The translations under genes were made by a program, and so were the position numbers. From an uncultured Methanolobus sp. (GTDB taxonomy: Archaea; Halobacteriota; Methanosarcinia; Methanosarcinales; Methanosarcinaceae): a DNA stretch of 64,000 nucleotides. Shown here piece after piece: positions 35,847 to 43,538 of the stretch (its first letter is position 1; the number at the start of each line of letters is the position of its first letter). The notes under the pieces are model-generated. The model did no database searches. It saw only the letters and a list, made by a program, of their open reading frames with translations, and was not told the DNA's origin. The stretch covers positions 3,100,001 through 3,164,000 of the forward strand of contig NZ_OY762426.1 of NCBI RefSeq assembly GCF_963665675.1, given 5' to 3'.

Positions 35847-36605
35847 ATGATAATAATCGCGGTAGCAAACCAGAAAGGAGGAGCCGGTAAAAGCACAACA
35901 GCCGCAAACCTGGCTGCAGCTTTTGCCAGGATGGACCACGACGTGCTGGTCATTGATCTGGACTCATACGGGCGGGCAACAGATATACTGCATCCAAGGG
36001 ACAGACCGGTGGAATGGTCAGCAGACATGCTCTTTGAAGGCATGTCTCCATCAGAGCTGTATGTTCCTTCAACTGAAAAAGGCGTATATATTATTCCATC
36101 ATCCCCTGACCTGGTAGAAAGGGAACATAAATTATACGATCTGCCAGGGCGCGAAAGGAAGCTCAGGAACGCGCTTGACAACGACCCTCTTATGCAGGAA
36201 TTTGATTTCATTATACTGGACACCCCTCCTCATCTGGGGCAGATGCTGACAAACGCAATAACTGCAGCAGACAGGATAATCGTTCCGGTAGCTGATTATT
36301 GCAGCATGGAGAGTACCGAATACTTAAGAGCACTCATCGAAGTAGTAGAGTCAAGCGACAACACACTGAGATCCAAAGACTACCTGTTGACAAAGTACAA
36401 TGACAGGAAAAACATATCACAGGTAGTCCGGTCCGAGCTATCAGCTATCGTAGGCAGCAGCCTGCTGGAATCAACAATACCTGTCAATGTCAGGCTTGAG
36501 GAAGCACCCCTTTTTAACAAATCAGTTTTCTCAATAGATGATACATGCAAGGGTGCACTCGCATACAAAGCAGTGGCAGAGGAATTACTATCGCGATGGA
36601 GTTAA
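35847..36605 (+). CDS. parA: ParA-family partition ATPase
   Basis: 252 aa. The deviant Walker A KGGAGKSTTAANLA near residue 10 identifies a ParA/Soj ATPase; Walker A' VLVIDLDSYGRAT and Walker B FIILDTPPHLGQM follow. There is no N-terminal HTH, so it is a short type Ib ParA that relies on its partner for DNA binding. It would segregate a low-copy replicon by forming gradients on nucleoid DNA. Start at 35847; an ATG four bases earlier is out of frame. It is followed after 4 bases by the RHH partner gene. Confidence 0.9.
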   Translation: MIIIAVANQKGGAGKSTTAANLAAAFARMDHDVLVIDLDSYGRATDILHPRDRPVEWSADMLFEGMSPSELYVPSTEKGVYIIPSSPDLVEREHKLYDLPGRERKLRNALDNDPLMQEFDFIILDTPPHLGQMLTNAITAADRIIVPVADYCSMESTEYLRALIEVVESSDNTLRSKDYLLTKYNDRKNISQVVRSELSAIVGSSLLESTIPVNVRLEEAPLFNKSVFSIDDTCKGALAYKAVAEELLSRWS

Positions 36606-36609
36606 TATC

Positions 36610-36948
36610 ATGCCAAAGGATCTACTGGAACAAAAAGCAAAACAAAACAGGGTAATGTCTGCAGCCGCAAAACACGTCACAGCCCCCGGTGAACAGATAA
36701 ACGAGCAGGAAAGCATAAAAGGTTTCAGCGAGGAAGAACAAAAGAAAAAAGAAGAAGCGGGAAAATCAAAAACCGTATCAGCCAACTTCAAAAAGGACAG
36801 GCTTGACAAACTGGAAACATTAAAGGTCGCACTGGGTACAAAATCAGATTCCGATGCACTCAGATGGATATTTGATAAGATGTGGGAAGTACACGGTGAA
36901 AAAATAGAGACAATGGCCAGGCAGAAATCACAGCCGCTTGAACTCTGA
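36610..36948 (+). CDS. Ribbon-helix-helix partition partner (ParB-like)
   Basis: 112 aa. A charged, disordered N-terminal half (EEEQKKKEEAGKS) would contact ParA. The C-terminal half KTVSANFKKDRLDKLETLK, with SDSDALRWIFDKM, fits a ribbon-helix-helix: beta strand, Arg/Lys-rich helix, turn, helix. It is inferred to bind the 16-bp-spaced repeats upstream of parA. ATG 36610 sits 4 bases past parA. The gene ends 8 bases from the second IS1-like element. Confidence 0.7.
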   Translation: MPKDLLEQKAKQNRVMSAAAKHVTAPGEQINEQESIKGFSEEEQKKKEEAGKSKTVSANFKKDRLDKLETLKVALGTKSDSDALRWIFDKMWEVHGEKIETMARQKSQPLEL

Positions 36949-36956
36949 AAAATCCT

Positions 36957-37695
36957 GGCATTGTTAATTAAATATAGATATCTCGTTATTTCTGTATTTC
37001 ATTAAAAGAATGATCGAATACTTTAGCATTTCAATGCTCCTGGTATAGCACTTTGACTTCCTTCTTAACCTTGCCAGAAAATGCCTGAATATACTGTTGT
37101 AACCTTCAACAGTATAAGTTTCTGCTTTTGATTGAGTATGAATCTCCTTCGGAAGGAACTCTGCATATGCTCTCCAGTGATCAGTCATCACTTCTCCAAT
37201 CTCTTTTTCCTTTAACTTATCCAGAGTTTTTCGCCTGTTTCTGTTCCCCTACTACCAAAAGAGCAGTCGATGAATTTTTTCCCATCTCTATCAACAGCAA
37301 TCCAGATCCAGCAGTAGTTTTTTTATTCCCGATGTATGTGTGCATCTCATCTAATTCTACGACAGAGATCTCTTTTTGACTTTTTAGTTCCTCTAATTCA
37401 CTGCCAAATTGCTTGATCCAGTTTTGCACGGTAACATGGCTAACATTTAGAAAACGTCCAATTGAACGAAATCCTAGTCCTTCAAGGTATAATTGTAAAG
37501 CTTGTTTTTTCACAGACTCAGGGTATGCTGTTGATTTCTTTTCGACAGTATAATTATATCCACACCCGGAGCACCTGTAACGCTGACGTCCACCAACTAT
37601 GCCATTCTTTGTGGAATCGGAACTTTTACATCTTGGACAATTCATAAACAAATATATTCATCCATACTATATAGCTATGCTTTATGACCAATGCC
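36957..37695 (-). mobile_element. IS1-like insertion sequence, right copy
   Basis: 739 bp, same orientation and ends (GGCATTG..CAATGCC) as the element at 20882-21621. By eye I count about eight differences, including the loss of one C near 37221. No target duplication flanks it. Confidence 0.85.
36964..37645 (-). pseudogene. IS1-family transposase, inactivated by a 1-bp deletion
   Basis: As the left copy, but CTTATCCAG replaces CTTATCCCAG near 37221. After the programmed -1 slip the protein would read ..GEKLWIS and stop, before the second catalytic Asp in TDHWRAY. The C-terminal part (36964-37191) stays open but out of frame. The InsA-like product is still possible. Confidence 0.75.
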
Positions 37696-37735
37696 CAAAT
37701 TTTAATTATAGGAATTCTGCAGAGATTCTTAAACT

Positions 37736-39244
37736 TTACTTCCTGCTTCTACCTTTTCTCTTCCTAGCCCTGCCACCTTTCTTCTTTTCCTCTTTCTCAG
37801 TAAAGGATTCCAGCAGCACTATCATGAAATCCCATATTTTCCAGGTAGAAGGGATATGGAGGCATTCATCCGGAGAATGAGGGTTTTTTATTGTGGGACC
37901 AAAAGATATCATATCCATACTCTCGTACTTTGAACCGATAACGGCACACTCCAGACCTGCATGGATTATTTCTACTTTAGCCTCTTCAGCAAAAACTGAA
38001 GAATAAATCTCCCTGCAACGTTTCAACAGAGGAGAAGACATATCAGGCTGCCAGGCCGGATAGCCGGAATTGTGCTCATAACTTGCACCATATTTCTTTG
38101 CTACTGCTTCTATTGATGAAGTGAGAATTGTCAGTCCCGAATCAAAGGAACTCCGCTGGCTTAAGACGATTACTAATTCTCCGTCTTCAATATTTATTGT
38201 AGCCAGATTGCTTGAAGTTTCAACAAGTCCTTCTACATCTGCTGACATAGAAACAACGCCATTTGGAAGCTCCTGCAAAAGTCCGATGAGCCGGGTTGTT
38301 GTTTCGGTATCTGTTACTCCATTTTGTAAATCAAAAGAAGAAAATTTGTCAATATTAATAGAAATTCCTGATTCAATTCCTAAATATTCAGACCTCATTT
38401 TGCTTTCATAGTCTGACATAAGTTTAACTAATTCATCCTGCTTATCTGCCGGAACAACTACAACTGCCTGTGCATAACGGGGAATAGCATTATGCGCAGA
38501 ACCGCCGCTTATTTCTGCAATTCTTATTTCCATACTGTCTGCAATTGCGTTTAATGCACCGGCGATCAGTTTATTGGCATTTGCACGACCTTCATGAATA
38601 TCAACACCTGAATGTCCTCCCGCAAGTCCATCGACGACCAGATTGAAACTCACCATATTTTCAGGTATCGGAGAAAAATCAAGTGGTATGCTTATATTGG
38701 TGTTAAGACCGCCGGCACATCCGACAGTGAAAATACCCTCATCCTCAGAATCCACATTAAGCAATATTTCCCCGGTGATAAAATCAGGTGTCAGGGCGTT
38801 AGCTCCGGTAAGACCTGTTTCCTCATCCACCGTAAAGAGAAGTTCAAGTGGAGGATGCTTTAAGCTTTTATCTTCTGCCAGTGCAAGTGCGATTGCAATT
38901 GCTATTCCGTTGTCAGCACCCAGAGTTGTTCCCTGTGCTCTGAGCCACTCACCATCCGCAACAGGAATTATTGGGTCTCTGCTGAAATCATGATCGCTAC
39001 TCTGCGTCTTTTCACATACCATATCCACGTGACCTTGGATTATAATTGGAGGTAGATATTCGCAGCCTTTTGAACCCGGAACTCCGATAACAATATTGTT
39101 CACACTATCGAACTTTACACTAAAACCATGGTTCAATGCCCACTGTTTAAGCCACATGGCTATTTTTTCCTCATTCCCAGAGCATCTGGGTATGCTGCTT
39201 ACTTTCCTGAAAAGGGTAAGAATATTTTCTGTGACTTCATCCAT
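37736..39244 (-). CDS. pepD: PepD-type aminoacyl-histidine (cytosol non-specific) dipeptidase
   Basis: 502 aa, M20 family metallopeptidase; hydrolyses dipeptides such as Xaa-His in the cytoplasm. Metal and catalytic motifs: IIQGHVDMV, TLGADNGI, FTVDEETGLTGA, INVDSEDEG and a C-terminal GPTIKNPHSPDE with the metal-binding His. The lid domain lies between about 210 and 390 (GLAGGHSGVDIHEGRANA). Length is a little above the usual 485 because of a basic C-terminal tail (KKKGGRARKRKGRSRK), uncommon in the family. ATG 39244 has CAGGTAAATCC upstream. Confidence 0.92.
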   Translation of the reverse strand: MDEVTENILTLFRKVSSIPRCSGNEEKIAMWLKQWALNHGFSVKFDSVNNIVIGVPGSKGCEYLPPIIIQGHVDMVCEKTQSSDHDFSRDPIIPVADGEWLRAQGTTLGADNGIAIAIALALAEDKSLKHPPLELLFTVDEETGLTGANALTPDFITGEILLNVDSEDEGIFTVGCAGGLNTNISIPLDFSPIPENMVSFNLVVDGLAGGHSGVDIHEGRANANKLIAGALNAIADSMEIRIAEISGGSAHNAIPRYAQAVVVVPADKQDELVKLMSDYESKMRSEYLGIESGISINIDKFSSFDLQNGVTDTETTTRLIGLLQELPNGVVSMSADVEGLVETSSNLATINIEDGELVIVLSQRSSFDSGLTILTSSIEAVAKKYGASYEHNSGYPAWQPDMSSPLLKRCREIYSSVFAEEAKVEIIHAGLECAVIGSKYESMDMISFGPTIKNPHSPDECLHIPSTWKIWDFMIVLLESFTEKEEKKKGGRARKRKGRSRK

Positions 39245-39868
39245 GGATTTACCTGCCAGAACCGAATTAGATTTTAAATAAATTATTGTATAGTTCTTCT
39301 ATAAATATCTCAGACAACAGAGATAAGAATGATCCTGGAACAGCTCTGCAAAAATCGGATTTTCTGGTTTCATAGATTTCCTTTTTACATGAGTGACACA
39401 AACTTTGCTCTTTTTCATTCCCACAAAACAACTGTAATCTGAAAACAAAATAAGTATCCTCCGAAGGTGGCACAGTCCTATGCTGCTGTACAGAATATAA
39501 TTCCAAAGCTTAGGATTTTATACTGGGAATTCTGGAGAAGAACTGCAAAGAAAGTACAAGGTATTTGCAGGTTGTTTTTCTTCTTGTTAGAAAACGCCGT
39601 CTTTGCCGGACCCTTCGGCATAACTCAAGTTGTTCATGACCCACGACAAGTCATATTGACATGACAAAACCAAACTGCTTACCTTAAAGGTCTAATAGCA
39701 GGATTTCTACAGGGCTGATTTCCCATTAAACTTAACACCATAATATAAAAAGGATTAAAGAGCATTTTAAGCTTATTCTTTATTTTATCGGATGAAGCAA
39801 CTGTATATCAATAAATGATGAAACGTAGCGATCGAAATATTGAATATAAAATATGGTGGAGTGTATAT
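39245..39868. other. Intergenic region, 624 bp, with a dispersed repeat
   Basis: No credible gene. It contains the repeat at 39440-39507 and the string CCAAAGCTTAGGATTTT (39504-39520), matched with one change at 44979. Short frames here lack start signals. Confidence 0.5.
39440..39507 (-). repeat. Dispersed intergenic repeat, copy A
   Basis: On the minus strand GCAGCATAGGACTGTGCC, then CACCTTCGGAGG and ATACTTATTTTGTTTTCAG match 63738-63790 closely (31 of 36 bases in the core), with weaker similarity continuing upstream (GGAATTATATTCTGTACAG). Both copies lie between genes and hold a small TTCG-type hairpin. Confidence 0.65.
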
Positions 39869-40408
39869 ATGAAATCTAAAATTGTTATGGGAGTATTTTT
39901 ACTAACAATTCTGCTGGCTTCTTTCACGGTATCTGCAAGACCAAATTACATGGCAGCATTCATGCAGCAATATGATGTAAGTGACACGCGGCTTGCAACC
40001 TGTGCTATGTGTCATGTGCATCCTAATGGCGGAGGTGCCCGTGATAGTTATGGTATTAGTTATTCAGAAAATGAAAAAGATTTCCTTGCTATAGAAGAAC
40101 TTGATTCCGATGGAGATGGTTTCACTAATATTGAAGAAATCAGTTCATTGACATTTCCAGGTGATCCTGATGATCATCCGGAAGTAGCCGAAGTTACAGA
40201 ATCTGAAACAGCAAATGCTGATAATTCATCTAACAATACTGAAAATGAAATAGAAGCAACTGTAAATACTGAAGATACAGTACAGACCGGTAGCGAGTCA
40301 GATGTTGAAAGCACAGCAACAGAAGTTCAATCTCCCGGATTTGGAATTATGCTTACTGTTTTTGGAATAACAGCGGTTTTCTATGCAAAAAGGCAAAAAA
40401 ATGAATGA
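39869..40408 (+). CDS. Surface-anchored monoheme cytochrome c with EF-hand-like loop and PGF-CTERM
   Basis: 179 aa. Signal peptide 1-23 (ASFTVSA). A single CAMCH motif (C45, C48, H49) would attach one c-type heme outside the cell. An aspartate-rich calcium loop DSDGDGFTNIEE (79-90) of the EF-hand/thrombospondin type follows. A Thr/Glu/Asn linker with N-glycosylation sites leads to the PGF-CTERM tail (SPGFGIML, helix, AKRQKNE), so archaeosortase processing is expected. Likely an extracellular electron carrier or a gas/ligand sensor (inference). ATG 39869 has GGAG upstream; 39815 is less likely. Its stop overlaps the start of the CDGSH-like gene (ATGA), so the two are co-translated. Confidence 0.82.
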   Translation: MKSKIVMGVFLLTILLASFTVSARPNYMAAFMQQYDVSDTRLATCAMCHVHPNGGGARDSYGISYSENEKDFLAIEELDSDGDGFTNIEEISSLTFPGDPDDHPEVAEVTESETANADNSSNNTENEIEATVNTEDTVQTGSESDVESTATEVQSPGFGIMLTVFGITAVFYAKRQKNE

Positions 40409-40602
40409 AAAGCCCCCCTGTTATCATAGTATCTAAAGACGGCCCCTTTATTGTTAAGAACCTGAAAACTCTCAGAAACCCAAAGGGAGTTTTCATAGAA
40501 GCAAATTCACCTGCAATTCTATGCAGGTGTGCTGATTCAGAGAAGAAACTATTCTGCGACGGAACGTATATAGATACTGAATTCAAGGGCAGGGTTAACT
40601 AA
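40405..40602 (+). CDS. CDGSH-like iron-sulfur protein with Tyr in place of the ligand His
   Basis: 65 aa, cytoplasmic. CDGSH domains hold a [2Fe-2S] cluster by three Cys and one His (CxCxx[ST]xxxxxCDG[ST]H). Here C40-R-C42-ADSEKKLF-C51-DGTY: the three Cys and DG are kept but the His is Tyr55. An Asp or Tyr ligand, a lost cluster or another metal is possible. N-terminal strand VIIVSKDGPFIVKNL is typical. Only four bases overlap the upstream cytochrome gene, so a functional link is likely. Confidence 0.8.
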   Translation: MKSPPVIIVSKDGPFIVKNLKTLRNPKGVFIEANSPAILCRCADSEKKLFCDGTYIDTEFKGRVN

Positions 40603-40630
40603 ATCGTTTTTTCTTTTTAAGTATCGATTC

Positions 40631-41098
40631 TCAGAATAATCCCTTGAATCTTGAAACGATACTGTCAGATATGATATGCACTTCCATTGAAAACACCATC
40701 CCGGTAATGCTGGCAATGACCAGGCTGGAAGGTATGGCCTCGTAATTAATTCCTGCCATCAGGAAAATTGCAGCAACTATCACAATCAGGTTAAATACAA
40801 TGGATAATGGTCCGATTACAGGATGGTGAGACAGACCCCTGTGTTTGAATATCTCTTTGTATGGCCACCAGAGTATCCGAAATATTCCCCATCTTTTATA
40901 GGGCCTGCTGCTAATATCAAGATCAGGACTCAGGAATAATGTAGCAAAAATATAGGCTGCTGAGAATACGATTATTGTATAGCTATCAAGATAAACGATG
41001 CCCGGATCAATACCTTCTTTTACCGCATAATAAAATCCAGCAAGAACAATTGTAAGCACTGCTGCATTTATGGCATCATGAGTTTTTCCATCCGGCAT
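40631..41098 (-). CDS. DUF2227-type metal-binding membrane protein
   Basis: 155 aa with about four TM helices. MPDGKTHDAINA at the start, LSPDLDI in the middle and HRGLSHHPVIGP form the His/Asp motif set of DUF2227 / YdjM-like putative membrane-bound metal hydrolases. ATG 41098 is chosen because the family begins MPDGKTH; there is no Shine-Dalgarno, but ATAATATATT lies about 28 bases upstream, as for a leaderless transcript. The longer frame to 41167 is not supported. Confidence 0.8.
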   Translation of the reverse strand: MPDGKTHDAINAAVLTIVLAGFYYAVKEGIDPGIVYLDSYTIIVFSAAYIFATLFLSPDLDISSRPYKRWGIFRILWWPYKEIFKHRGLSHHPVIGPLSIVFNLIVIVAAIFLMAGINYEAIPSSLVIASITGMVFSMEVHIISDSIVSRFKGLF

Positions 41099-41600
41099 GC
41101 TATATTCATTGATGTAATAGAATATATTATGATCTGATGATTTTAAACTAGTTGTTAAGGCTGCCATGACCTGATTTGATACGCTCTACCAATTTTTCTG
41201 TAGTTATTAAAAGAGATACATATATACATCCAGCACCATAATTTACGACTATACTTATTTTTCTTTTGTCAAAGTTTGGTTTCAGAATACTTTTTCAACC
41301 GATTCAGCCAAATAAAGGGAGTTGACTTTGAGTATCAATACATAAAGATTATCAGCAATTTCTATGGGAACAAAACTCAATTGGGTAAGCCCATCTGTTA
41401 AACTCTCATGAATACCATCATATTTTGAAGGTACAATTAGGAAAAAAGTTGCGAAATCATGCTCATACTAAAAAAAGTTAAAAAGAAAATATTCAGAAGA
41501 AAGTGCTTTTTCTTTTCTTCTGATTTTGCATAATCTTTTATGCAGTTTTAATTATGGTTCCAATCCTTGCCAATGTATATGTTACTATTTCTTCATCTCA
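41099..41600. other. Intergenic region, 502 bp, with terminator of the protease gene
   Basis: No gene seen. It contains a perfect 10-bp hairpin (TCAGAAGAAA at 41493-41502, TTTCTTCTGA at 41514-41523) followed on the minus strand by a T-rich run, fitting termination of the gene ending at 41601. Confidence 0.6.
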
Positions 41601-42465
41601 TCATACCATATTAAACAGACAAACTACATCATCAAAGCCAAAAGTACCGTCTCCTGTCAAGTCCTCGTAGAGTCCATCGCCGTCTAAATCATTGGGAGGG
41701 TATGTCTGGCCAGGAATTATCATGTCATAAACTGTGTATGGAGCAACATCCAGATCGTCGTTCACATATGAAATATGGGAATATACAACATTACCATTGT
41801 TTATTCCTTGGAGCAAACCTACAATTTCAATGGAATTATTATCCAACATTTTAAACACAGGTGACCCACTGTCACCGTTTATTGCAGATGCATTCATTGT
41901 ACATTGATGATACAGCCTACCACAATGGAAATTCCACACTTCCTCGTCATCATTAATAACAGTCCCTCCCTGCAGGTTACTAATAATACCTGCAAAGTAA
42001 ACATAATCTCCTTCTTCTGAATCTGAAAATGATTCAACAAAAAAGTCATCATTACTTCCAATAGTTGGATTATATACTTTTGGTAAAACTGCAAAAGTAG
42101 AATCACACGGAACCCACGCAGAGTCTGAATAGTCTAAGTCACTTTCTCTTGTTGCTTTGCCCAATTTGTAATCATCATCTCCATAGTCATAAGGCTGCCA
42201 TATCTGGTACTGGGTATCATCCACAACATGTTCTGCGGTTACATAGCCTGTATTTCCATATTCATCAATTGCAGCAAATCCAAGCGTTCCAACGCCATAA
42301 TGCTGTGTTTCATTAAGGTGGATCTGTATTCCACCAATAGCAGGGCGAAAGGTAATCCAGTTTTCTGCTTTAGCATCAAGATTGCCCAATTCTGAAAACG
42401 AAATTAATGGATTTGTAAAATATAATAGAGCAAGAACAAATAATTAATGATTTACGGATTTTCAT
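41601..42465 (-). pseudogene. Secreted trypsin-like serine protease with dockerin-like tail, frameshift in signal peptide
   Basis: The main frame (41601-42389, about 262 aa) shows a chymotrypsin-fold protease: His in GYVTAEHV, a candidate Asp in DYSDSAW, and Ser in INGDSGSPVF. A C-terminal calcium-binding, dockerin-like segment NDLDGDGLYEDLTGDGTF ends the protein. The signal peptide is encoded from ATG 42465, with AAGGGAGTG upstream, in another frame: MKIRKSLII; dropping one T in ATTTG near 42438 joins it smoothly to VLALLYFTNPLISFSELG and the mature start. So the gene is either disrupted or carries a sequencing error. It lies 12 bases after the anchored-protein gene, in one operon. Confidence 0.75.
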
Positions 42466-42477
42466 TTTTACACTCCC

Positions 42478-43281
42478 TTAAAATCCTCTTTTACTACAGA
42501 TAAAAGCTAATATTACCAGAGATACTACAATTGGGATGCCTATGCCTGATGCTTTGTGACTTGTTTCGGCGTCATTTTCAGAAACAACTACATCTTCCTC
42601 TATCGTATTGACTTCTGTTGTAGATAATGATATTGTAGGACCATCTAATTTAAAGACAATTGGGATATTTTCAATACCAATCTCTTTTCCTCTCTGGTAG
42701 TATATTTCATAAATTTCATTCATTGTTTCTCTATCAATACTTTTTTCTACAAATTCTGGAAGAGTCAAATTTTCTTCTTTTAATATTTCATCCAATGTTG
42801 TTGTTGTTGTTGGATCGTAGTCTTGATATATATTCCAGCCAACTACAATATATTCGTCTTTGGAAGCGCTTAAAGATACGATAAAGTCTCCCCAGTAGGG
42901 GATTGTACTATTTGAAATATCTATGTTATTTTTGCTTGCGGTTTCAACCATTAGATTTGTTGTAATTGAATCATTTCTACCAATGTAGCGTTTTATTTCA
43001 CGGTCTTTGGCAATCTCATCATCTTCAATACTGCTATACACTTCCTTTATTTTCTTGGCAAATTCTTGCTGTTCCTCTTCATTTTCAAACTCTGGTATTA
43101 CTCCATAGGCATCAACAAAATATTCATTTGATTTTTTGACTTCTTCAAACCCAACACCCGGATGTACAAAACTATCCGATAGATCGCTTGAATTTCCAGC
43201 TGCATTTCCTACATTCATAACAGTAATTATAGCTATGATAAGTAGTGCATACATAAACCCTAAATTTATTTTATTTCCCAT
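42478..43281 (-). CDS. Secreted protein with C-terminal membrane anchor, protease neighbour
   Basis: 267 aa, family not recognised. Signal peptide (FMYALLIIAIITVMNVGNAA), a charged, helical extracytoplasmic region with KKIKEVYSSIEDDEIAK, a beta-rich part (GDFIVSLSASKDEYIVVGW), and a C-terminal helix GIGIPIVVSLVILAFICSKRGF. The end resembles PGF-CTERM tails but lacks the PGF triplet. The ATG at 43281 follows AAGGAGAAAG; 43338 is not supported. It is the first gene of a two-gene operon with the protease, so a propeptide, inhibitor or membrane-docking role is imaginable (inference). Confidence 0.65.
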   Translation of the reverse strand: MGNKINLGFMYALLIIAIITVMNVGNAAGNSSDLSDSFVHPGVGFEEVKKSNEYFVDAYGVIPEFENEEEQQEFAKKIKEVYSSIEDDEIAKDREIKRYIGRNDSITTNLMVETASKNNIDISNSTIPYWGDFIVSLSASKDEYIVVGWNIYQDYDPTTTTTLDEILKEENLTLPEFVEKSIDRETMNEIYEIYYQRGKEIGIENIPIVFKLDGPTISLSTTEVNTIEEDVVVSENDAETSHKASGIGIPIVVSLVILAFICSKRGF

Positions 43282-43538
43282 TGACTTTCTCCTTATTGTT
43301 GCTATTAGTTGTATCAAAAATCTATCTATATACGGCAATTTTTTTGATACTAACCTCCAATTATTTTAGTTCACATGTATAGTTATGCATTTAGCTATGA
43401 TATGTAATTGTAATTGATAACAGTTTTGTATTTGTTATGCGAAAGTGGTGGTAGTTTCGTGGTTAAAATATCTATAACTAAAGTAATTAGGTGGATATAT
43501 GACAGTAAAAATATGGTATTAGCTATGACTTCCTTTTT
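43282..43538. other. Upstream region of the operon and left flank of the IS
   Basis: 257 bp, AT-rich, no gene seen; holds the promoter for the leftward operon (CTATATACGGC at 43323 and AT-rich boxes). Confidence 0.3.

Noticed and set aside
20882..37695. Classical composite transposon with outer target duplication
   Set aside because: Outer flanks (TTTTTTGTT and CAAATTTTA) do not match, nor do inner ones.
39267..39506. Cysteine-containing frame on the minus strand downstream of pepD's start
   Set aside because: It overlaps the dispersed repeat, lacks a start signal and does not look like a complete zinc ribbon.
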